Shown piece by piece: positions 28,532 to 33,995 of a stretch of 33,995 nt of DNA. Numbering within the stretch: position 1 is the first letter of the stretch; each line of letters starts with the position of its first letter. The notes beneath the pieces were generated by a model. That model saw nothing but the letters and a program-made list of their open reading frames with translations. It was not told the DNA's origin and ran no database searches. The stretch is from NCBI GenBank assembly GCA_040900345.1, contig JBBDZE010000013.1, positions 1 to 33,995 on the forward strand. Direction: 5' to 3'. The translations under genes and the position numbers were made by a program. This stretch comes from JBBDZE01 sp040900345 (GTDB taxonomy: Bacteria > Patescibacteriota > Minisyncoccia > Spechtbacterales > 2-12-FULL-38-22).

Positions 28532-30313
28532 ATGCCCGGCGATAACGTAGAAGAAATTAAACAGCGGCTGGATATCAAGGATGTGGTGGGGGAATATGTA
28601 AAGCTGGAAAAGGCGGGAGTGAACTTAAAAGCCCGTTGTCCCTTCCACAACGAAAAAACCCCTTCATTCTTTGTATCCCCGGCGCGCCAAGTGTGGCGCT
28701 GTTTTGGCTGCTCGCTGGGGGGTGACCACTTTACCTTTGTGCAAGAAATAGAGGGTGTAGAATTTCCTGAGGCCCTGCGCATTCTGGCTGAAAAGGCCGG
28801 TGTGGCGCTTACGCGGCAGGACCCGCGCGTACGTAGCGAGAAAAATCGTTCCGTTGAAGTATGTGCCGCTGCCGCCAAATATTTCCAGGGGCAAATGGCT
28901 TCAAAGAATGGGCAGCTGGTTGCTGAATATCTCATGAGTCGCGGGGTAAGCGACGAGAGCATCAAGAACTTTCGCATCGGCTATGCGCCCATCCGCGGGA
29001 CGAGCCTACCGGCATTTCTTCACGAGCGCGGCTATGGGTTTAATGAAATTGAAAAGGCGGGCCTTGCCTTCAAGAGCGATCGCACGGGGGACTACATCAG
29101 CCGTTTCCGTGGACGCGTTATGTTTCCCATTACCAACCATAACGGTGATGTGGTGGGCTTTGGGGGGCGTAGATTGTCCGATGAGCTTGCTCAAAAAATG
29201 GGACGGGACGTGCCCGAAGACAGCGCCAAGTACATCAATTCACCCCAAACGAACATTTACGACAAGAGCCGCATTCTCTATGGCTTTGATCGCGCAAAAA
29301 TGGCCATTCGTAAGGAAGACGCCTGCCTCATCGTTGAAGGATACATGGACGTTATTTTGGCGCACCAGGCGGGGAGCACCAATACGGTAGCCGCTTCCGG
29401 TACCTCACTGACAGAACACCAGCTGAACGTTTTGGGACGGTTCACCAAAAGCGTACTGGCTTCCTTTGATATGGACGCGGCAGGCGAGTCGGCTACCAAG
29501 CGAAGTATTGACTTGGCAAGGAGTATGGGGTTTGATGTTAGGGTCATCCAGTTGCCCGAAGGGAGCGATCCGGCTGACGTTATCGCCAAAGACCCAAAGG
29601 CGTGGGAGCGCGCTGTGGCCAAAGCACAATCGGTCGTGGCGTTTTACTACGAGCGGGCCTTTGCCACCCATAATTCGGCTAGTCCTGAAGGTAAGCGGAG
29701 CATCGGCGCGATGCTGGCACCCGTTCTTAAGAATATCCCAAGCCGTATTGAAGCGGCACACTGGGTACAAAAGCTGGCCGAAGAGTTGCACGTATCCCAG
29801 GAAGACGTATGGGAGGAAGTGCGCAGCGCCAAGACAGAGGGGCCGCGGCCGGCACATTTTGGGGACAGGCCTATGACACGACCCCAGCTGGTACCGCGTA
29901 AGGATTTATTAGCAGCGCAAATTGTGTTATACATACTAAAGAATCCTGCGCTTGCAGGGGTTGTTGGCACTCAATTTTCACGCGTAAAGGACGAAAGTCC
30001 CGCATTTGGCGTTATAACCGCCCTAAGCCGACAGCCCGCTACCAAAGTATCATTTGCAGGAGATCAGCAGGCACTTGTCGACCAGGTATTATTTGAGGCC
30101 GATGTGCGCGGCCAAACGGAATTTTCAGAAAAAGATTTTGTTCCGCTCCTCGTCTCCTATAAACGGGAATTGCTGCAGAGCGAATTGCGAGGGTTGGAGC
30201 AGACCATACGTGAAAACGAAGCGGCGGGTAAAAGCGCTGCCAACGAGAAATTGTTTAAAAGGGTGCAGAAGAGAACCGAAGAATTACATACTCTTAATAG
30301 TACGGTTTCCTAG
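28532..30313 (+). CDS. dnaG: DNA primase DnaG
   Basis: Makes RNA primers at the replication fork. 593 residues, full length. N-terminal zinc-binding domain with Cys36, His39, Cys57 and Cys60 (RCPFHNEKTPSFFVSP; WRCFGC). The core contains YINSPQTNIYDKSRILYGFDRAK and the TOPRIM motifs EGYMDVILAHQAG (catalytic Glu) and SFDMDAAGESA (Asp-x-Asp). The C-terminal helicase-binding region is present but divergent. Located directly upstream of rpoD, the ancestral dnaG-rpoD arrangement. No SD. Confidence 0.96.
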   Translation: MPGDNVEEIKQRLDIKDVVGEYVKLEKAGVNLKARCPFHNEKTPSFFVSPARQVWRCFGCSLGGDHFTFVQEIEGVEFPEALRILAEKAGVALTRQDPRVRSEKNRSVEVCAAAAKYFQGQMASKNGQLVAEYLMSRGVSDESIKNFRIGYAPIRGTSLPAFLHERGYGFNEIEKAGLAFKSDRTGDYISRFRGRVMFPITNHNGDVVGFGGRRLSDELAQKMGRDVPEDSAKYINSPQTNIYDKSRILYGFDRAKMAIRKEDACLIVEGYMDVILAHQAGSTNTVAASGTSLTEHQLNVLGRFTKSVLASFDMDAAGESATKRSIDLARSMGFDVRVIQLPEGSDPADVIAKDPKAWERAVAKAQSVVAFYYERAFATHNSASPEGKRSIGAMLAPVLKNIPSRIEAAHWVQKLAEELHVSQEDVWEEVRSAKTEGPRPAHFGDRPMTRPQLVPRKDLLAAQIVLYILKNPALAGVVGTQFSRVKDESPAFGVITALSRQPATKVSFAGDQQALVDQVLFEADVRGQTEFSEKDFVPLLVSYKRELLQSELRGLEQTIRENEAAGKSAANEKLFKRVQKRTEELHTLNSTVS

Positions 30314-30321
30314 TTGTTATT

Positions 30322-31617
30322 ATGGCACGAGCTATCTCATCAAAACGTTCTCCCGCTACAAAAGCGAAAGCGCCGGCCCGGCGTTCACCGGCTGTGGCGA
30401 GAAAAACACCTGTGCGGCGTACTGCAAAAGCTGCCAGGCCGCTGCCCAAAAAGGCGGCTCCCAAGGTGCAACCCACGAAGGTATTTGAAGTAAAAAAATC
30501 GCGCCGCAAACCACTTCGCGCTGAAGAGTATCGCGGGGTTGAGTTCAAGCGGCCGTGGCGTGAGGGAGTGGCAACCCTTATTGAGCGCGGGCAGCAGCGC
30601 GGGTTTGTTACCTATAACGAAATTTTGCATCTCATTCCCAATGTTGAAAAAGACATTGGGAGTTTAGAGTTGTTGTACGACGATCTCGCCAACCATAACA
30701 TCAAAGTAAAGGAATCGCAGGATATTTTAGGGATCAAGCCCAAAGACGAGCGCCAAGAGACGGCCGAAGAGGATTTGAGCAAACTGCCGTTTGATTCGGT
30801 GCAAGTCTATTTGCGTGAAATAGGCCGCGTACCATTCCTCACGGCCGACGAGGAAAAAGAACTCGCAAAGCGCATTGAGCAAGGGGATGAAGAGGCGCGC
30901 AAAAAACTCGCGTTGGCCAACCTGCGGTTGGTGGTAAGTATTGCCAAAAAGTATGTGGGGCGTAGCCCTAACCTGACACTCCTGGACCTTATTCAGGAAG
31001 GGAACATCGGCCTTTTCAAGGCCGTAGAAAAGTTTGACTACACGAAGGGGTATAAGTTTTCAACCTATGCGACCTGGTGGATTCGCCAGGCTATTACGCG
31101 CGCCCTGGCCGACCAGGCCCGCACCATCCGCATTCCGGTCCACATGGTGGAGACCATTTCCAAGTATATGCAGATAAAGCGAAAGCTCGTGCAGGACTTG
31201 GGGCGCGATCCGTTGCCTGAAGATATAGCGGCCGAAATGGGCGTGCCGGTCGATAAGATTCGCCATATTCAAAAGATCTCTCAGGATATTGTTTCACTGG
31301 AGGCACCCGTGGGCGAGGACGACGACGAGTCAAGCGTATTGGGCGAGTTTGTCAAAGATGAAAAAGAACTTTCCCCCACCACTATTGCCGGCCGCCGGTT
31401 GCTAAAAGAGCGGCTCGATGAAATTATCCGTGACCTTTCGGCCCGCGAGCAGAAAATTTTGAGCATGCGATTTGGCCTGAAAGATGGCGTAACCCACACC
31501 TTGGAAGAGGTGGGCAAGGAATTTGGTGTTACGCGCGAGCGCATTCGCCAAATTGAGGCCAAGGCTCTCGAGAAAATTCGAAAGCACGAAAAATCACGAC
31601 GACTGGAAGGCTATTGA
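30322..31617 (+). CDS. rpoD: Primary sigma factor RpoD (sigma-70)
   Basis: Directs RNA polymerase to the TTGACA/TATAAT promoters seen through the window. 431 residues. A very basic Ala/Pro/Lys/Arg tail (1-60) precedes a short region 1.1 (WREGVATLIERGQQRGFVTYNEILHLIP). Regions 1.2-2.4 are canonical (DSVQVYLREIGRVPFLTADEEKELAKRIE; LANLRLVVSIAKKY; DLIQEGNIGLFKAVEKFDYTKGYKFSTYATWWIRQAI), as are regions 3 and 4.2 (HTLEEVGKEFGVTRERIRQIEAKALEKIRK). The large non-conserved insert of proteobacterial RpoD is absent. Starts eight bases after dnaG. Confidence 0.97.
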   Translation: MARAISSKRSPATKAKAPARRSPAVARKTPVRRTAKAARPLPKKAAPKVQPTKVFEVKKSRRKPLRAEEYRGVEFKRPWREGVATLIERGQQRGFVTYNEILHLIPNVEKDIGSLELLYDDLANHNIKVKESQDILGIKPKDERQETAEEDLSKLPFDSVQVYLREIGRVPFLTADEEKELAKRIEQGDEEARKKLALANLRLVVSIAKKYVGRSPNLTLLDLIQEGNIGLFKAVEKFDYTKGYKFSTYATWWIRQAITRALADQARTIRIPVHMVETISKYMQIKRKLVQDLGRDPLPEDIAAEMGVPVDKIRHIQKISQDIVSLEAPVGEDDDESSVLGEFVKDEKELSPTTIAGRRLLKERLDEIIRDLSAREQKILSMRFGLKDGVTHTLEEVGKEFGVTRERIRQIEAKALEKIRKHEKSRRLEGY

Positions 31618-31671
31618 TTTGTCCCTACCAAAAACCGCTCCCTGTAAGGAGCGGTTTTTGGTAGGGACAAA
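31618..31671. terminator. 24-bp-arm bidirectional terminator between rpoD and the antiporter
   Basis: Bases 31618-31641 are the exact complement of 31648-31671, loop CTGTAA. The core AAAAACCGCTCC/GGAGCGGTTTTT gives A- and T-tracts for both directions. The minus-strand stop codon of the antiporter begins right at 31672-31674. Confidence 0.9.
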
Positions 31672-32853
31672 CTAGATGCGGTAAGCTTCCATTATTTCTT
31701 TCGTGCGTGTTCGGCGCGCCAAGAGACGGATGAGGAGCGGCCCCACGAACGTGGTAGCAATGCTCAGTACAATAATAGAAGAGATGAAGGCAGGCGGAAT
31801 GTCCAGCCGAGGTGCAAGAGACGCGACGGCAACGGCGGTAGAAAGTTGCGGAATCGTAGCCGCGCCCACGAGGAAACTCTGGCGCGTGGTGAAATGGTTA
31901 AGCTTTCCGCCGATAAAGCCGCTGGCAAGTTTTGCAACAATGGAACCTATAATAATAACTCCGGCAAATAACGCGCCGCTTTGTAGCGTGGTGAAGAGGC
32001 GAATGTTGGTGTTGGCGCCCAGTACAATAAAGAATATGGGAATGAACAACCCATAGCTGAGCGTGTGGAGCTTTTCGCGAAGCACGTCGCTTTTAATGGT
32101 GTCGGAAAGGACAAGGCCTGCGAAAAACCCCGCAATGACCGGATGCAGTCCTAACAACTGCAGCAGTGCCACGATGCCAAGGAGCAGAACAAACACTAGG
32201 CGCAATTCGTTTTCAAAAATATCTCGTCCGCTGCGTATCTCGCGCGACACCACTTTCTCAACGGCGGGTATGGCGAGCCGCAGTACGATAAGCGCACCCA
32301 CAGCAAGCGGATAGAAAAGGAGCAGGGGGATGTTTGCGGCTCCCTCCAGGCTTGTTTGGAGGAATACCGAAAGAATGATAAGGCTGACGATATCTTCCAG
32401 TATCGCCGCCGTAAGAATGGTCCGTCCCAGGCGAGTGTCAACAAGGCGGCTTGCTTCCAGGGAGGGCACAATCACTGCGATGGACGAAGATACAAAAATT
32501 GCCCCCAGCAATATTGCCACGGGCAGAGCATAGCCAAACGCTGCCGCAATAGCCAAACCGAGTACGAAGGGAATGAGACCGTTGAGAAGGGCGAGAAGCA
32601 AAATCCGCTTCTGGATATGCCCAAACGAAGAGAGTCGCGTCTCAAGTCCCGCCATAAAGAGGAGAAAGACCAGCCCCATTTCCGCGAGGAAATCCATGGT
32701 CTCGTTTGGGGTGAAAAATCCCACACCGAAAGGGCCGATATACATGCCTCCAATAATCAGGGCAAGTACCCAGGGGAGGTGAAGCCGCCGAAAGAGCTCA
32801 GAAAAAATAAGGCCGACAGTCAGTACGATAAAGAAGGCGGGAAGCTGTTCCAT
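31672..32853 (-). CDS. CPA2-family cation:proton antiporter
   Basis: Integral membrane Na+(or K+)/H+ exchanger of the Kef/NapA type. 393 residues with about twelve helices and no C-terminal nucleotide-binding RCK domain. Motifs: LPWVLALIIGGMYIGPFGVGF at helices 1-2, MGLVFLLFMAGLETRLS in helix 3, and a helix 5 stretch containing the conserved acidic position (LTAAILEDIVSLIILSVF, with Glu-Asp where CPA2 electrogenic members have Asp-Asp or related). Ion specificity is uncertain. The ATG is preceded on the minus strand by TATAAT at 32861-32866, seven bases away, so the mRNA is probably leaderless. Confidence 0.9.
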   Translation of the reverse strand: MEQLPAFFIVLTVGLIFSELFRRLHLPWVLALIIGGMYIGPFGVGFFTPNETMDFLAEMGLVFLLFMAGLETRLSSFGHIQKRILLLALLNGLIPFVLGLAIAAAFGYALPVAILLGAIFVSSSIAVIVPSLEASRLVDTRLGRTILTAAILEDIVSLIILSVFLQTSLEGAANIPLLLFYPLAVGALIVLRLAIPAVEKVVSREIRSGRDIFENELRLVFVLLLGIVALLQLLGLHPVIAGFFAGLVLSDTIKSDVLREKLHTLSYGLFIPIFFIVLGANTNIRLFTTLQSGALFAGVIIIGSIVAKLASGFIGGKLNHFTTRQSFLVGAATIPQLSTAVAVASLAPRLDIPPAFISSIIVLSIATTFVGPLLIRLLARRTRTKEIMEAYRI

Positions 32854-32860
32854 GCTGTTT

Positions 32861-32866
32861 ATTATA
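32861..32866 (-). promoter_or_regulatory. -10 element for the antiporter gene
   Basis: TATAAT read on the minus strand, seven bases before the ATG at 32853. No convincing -35 at 17 bases. Confidence 0.55.
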
Positions 32867-32879
32867 ACCTGGCCGCCAA

Positions 32880-33209
32880 TGCAGAGATATCAACACCTAA
32901 GGGGAAGAGAACGAGAACAGAAAAGTATGTGGCATTTCAAAAACACATTGAGAGTAAAAAACTCAAAACAAAACTAACATTAATAAAAGCTTATACATGG
33001 AGTAAAAAACATTCATAAACATAACTATCAAATAAGCATATTGTTGGCCGTTTGTGTGCGAATATTGAAGGAACCCGCGGTTCTCATCTCTTTAAACGTA
33101 TCGGATACGTTCTGTTTTTGCCACTTGTACTGTTTGCAGACACGCACGTTTTGTCTCCCACGCACGGCATTCCCTGCAATGAGTATAGGGCAGGCTGTGG
33201 ATAATAAAC
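32880..33209. other. AT-rich intergenic region with one perfect DnaA box
   Basis: The 409-base gap between the divergent genes is AT-rich in its first half (about 32890-33040), with no gene I would call. TGTGGATAA at 33196-33204 is the reverse complement of the consensus DnaA box TTATCCACA. I see no cluster of boxes, so this is not called an origin. Confidence 0.45.
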
Positions 33210-33238
33210 TTGTACCGGAGGGGCTTTATTGATAAAAT
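33210..33238 (+). promoter_or_regulatory. Promoter of the repeat surface protein
   Basis: TTGTAC (33210-33215), 17-base spacer, TAAAAT (33233-33238); predicted start about 33245, 18 bases before ATG 33263. Confidence 0.55.
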
Positions 33239-33262
33239 GAAATCATTCAGATAAGACTGTTC

Positions 33263-33995
33263 ATGGCTGAAGGTATGTACCAATACTTATTGCTGTTTCG
33301 CCGGCGCTCTTCTGCGATTATGAAGGGGGCTTTTCGTATTACAAGCGTAGTACTCATGACAGCAAGCATGCTTGCCTTGGTGGTAAGCGTTCCCCAGCTC
33401 GCCCTTTCATCCTCCCCAACCTTCACCAACAACAATGCGCCCGCCGCAAGTCCCAACCCCGGCAATGAGAATGTTCTTGTCTTTGACCTCACCTTGCCTG
33501 CACCCGACACAGACACCTTCTTAGACTCAGACGGCACTAGCACCACGGGAGCCGGAACAGCTGCTGCTATTACAGCAGGAGACATTCTCAAGGCGTTGGC
33601 CATGGCAGCCGACACTGCCTTATGTGGTGACACGGACGGCACGACCGCGCCCACGAACCTCGTGAACAATTCCACGAGTACCGGTTGCGCGCAAAATATC
33701 CTTACCACCGTGGACTCAACTGGCAGTGTCGGCCTCTTCACCTCCATTGCCATTGGCACAGACAACTTCCCCGTCATCAGCTACCAGGACATCACCAACG
33801 ACGACCTCAAGGTTGTCCACTGCGGCAACGCCTCCTGCACAAGCGGTAACACACTGACCACCGTGGACTCAACCGGCAGTGTCGGCTTCTACACCTCCAT
33901 TGCCATTGGCACGGACAATTTCCCCGTCATCAGCTACTGGGACAACACCAACGACGACCTCAAGGTTGTCCACTGCGGCAACGCCTCCTGCTCAA
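33263..33995 (+). CDS. N-terminal part of a large secreted repeat protein (runs off the window)
   Basis: The frame from ATG 33263 is open to the end of the window (over 240 residues). A basic N-terminus and hydrophobic stretch (about 25-48, ITSVVLMTASMLALVVSV) form a signal peptide or anchor. A Thr/Ser/Asp-rich region follows with SNPGNENVLVFDL-type sequence and LDSDGTSTTGAG. From about residue 148 there are 51-residue repeats: TTVDSTGSVG, then TSIAIGTDNFPVISY, then TNDDLKVVHCGNASC; the second starts at 33857 and the DNA is also very similar, so they arose by recent duplication. Similar propeller-like repeats are common in giant surface proteins of candidate phyla (recollection). Probably an adhesin or cell-surface protein. 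Confidence 0.85.
   Translation, partial: MAEGMYQYLLLFRRRSSAIMKGAFRITSVVLMTASMLALVVSVPQLALSSSPTFTNNNAPAASPNPGNENVLVFDLTLPAPDTDTFLDSDGTSTTGAGTAAAITAGDILKALAMAADTALCGDTDGTTAPTNLVNNSTSTGCAQNILTTVDSTGSVGLFTSIAIGTDNFPVISYQDITNDDLKVVHCGNASCTSGNTLTTVDSTGSVGFYTSIAIGTDNFPVISYWDNTNDDLKVVHCGNASCS

Noticed and set aside
32356..33018. Plus-strand open frame opposite the antiporter, extending into the AT-rich gap
   Set aside because: Most of it mirrors the antiporter; the Lys-rich tail simply reflects AT-rich sequence.
2..33995. CRISPR array or recognised defence system
   Set aside because: No regularly spaced direct repeats with unique spacers and no Cas, restriction-modification or toxin-antitoxin signatures were found; the tandem repeats at 27483 and 33704 are coding.

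Overview
The window looks like a piece of a Patescibacteria (CPR, probably Parcubacteria-type) genome. The basis is a set of conserved housekeeping genes whose starts mostly lack Shine-Dalgarno (SD) sequences, several promoters placed so close to the start codon that the mRNA should be leaderless or nearly so, many small orphan genes, palindromic intergenic repeats, and the start of a large secreted repeat protein. This placement is inference from style and gene content; no rRNA is present. A run of ten N at 748-757 marks a scaffold gap.

Layout. 1-905: the 3' end of an unknown GC-rich gene, then a small zinc-ribbon gene with its own promoter and structured leader, broken by the gap. 915-3695 (minus): an Nramp-like metal transporter followed by cysS. 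3871-7205: the heat-shock operon hrcA-grpE-dnaK behind a promoter overlapped by a CIRCE operator. 7204-9437: a Cys-rich orphan gene, an AlkA-type DNA glycosylase, a second orphan gene, and a 400-base non-coding stretch full of hairpins, including a 46-bp perfect palindrome. 9517-12162: two membrane proteins around a DnaJ-type co-chaperone. 12194-12425: tRNA-Lys(TTT), then a second tRNA-Lys-like copy with an 83-nt insert in its D-loop and no matching 5' acceptor strand. 12593-13414: a GC-rich, foreign-looking pyrF. 13553-16510: a DsbA-like oxidase with VKOR, an FMN reductase and a glutamate-type dehydrogenase. 16532-18921: groES-groEL with promoter and CIRCE. 19000-20765: a NUDIX hydrolase, an unknown gene and a deoxyribosyltransferase-like protein. 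20782-22669: lemA, a small membrane protein and htpX. 22752-25057: tRNA-Ser(GGA) followed by two apparent insertions, one ending in a decayed copy of the tRNA 3' end and one bracketed by a repeated terminator. 25067-27203: a membrane protein and three probable nucleotide-pyrophosphatase genes in tight succession. 27319-28378: a strong promoter driving a GC-rich LysM membrane protein. 28532-31671: dnaG-rpoD. 31672-32853 (minus): a CPA2 antiporter. 33210-end: start of a large secreted protein with 51-residue repeats.

How it works together. HrcA should repress both its own operon and groESL through the two CIRCE sites, so most of the chaperone system (DnaK, GrpE, GroES, GroEL) sits in one regulon; DnaJ and the membrane protease HtpX are nearby without a visible CIRCE. 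DsbA plus VKOR form a complete disulfide-forming pair for exported proteins.

The most unusual signal is a recurrent accessory unit: a promoter, a strong SD, one small GC-rich gene (often unrecognised), then a perfect or almost loopless palindrome that may swallow the stop codon, often followed by a second ordinary terminator. At least six such units interrupt the SD-poor core. They look like separately acquired single-gene cassettes.
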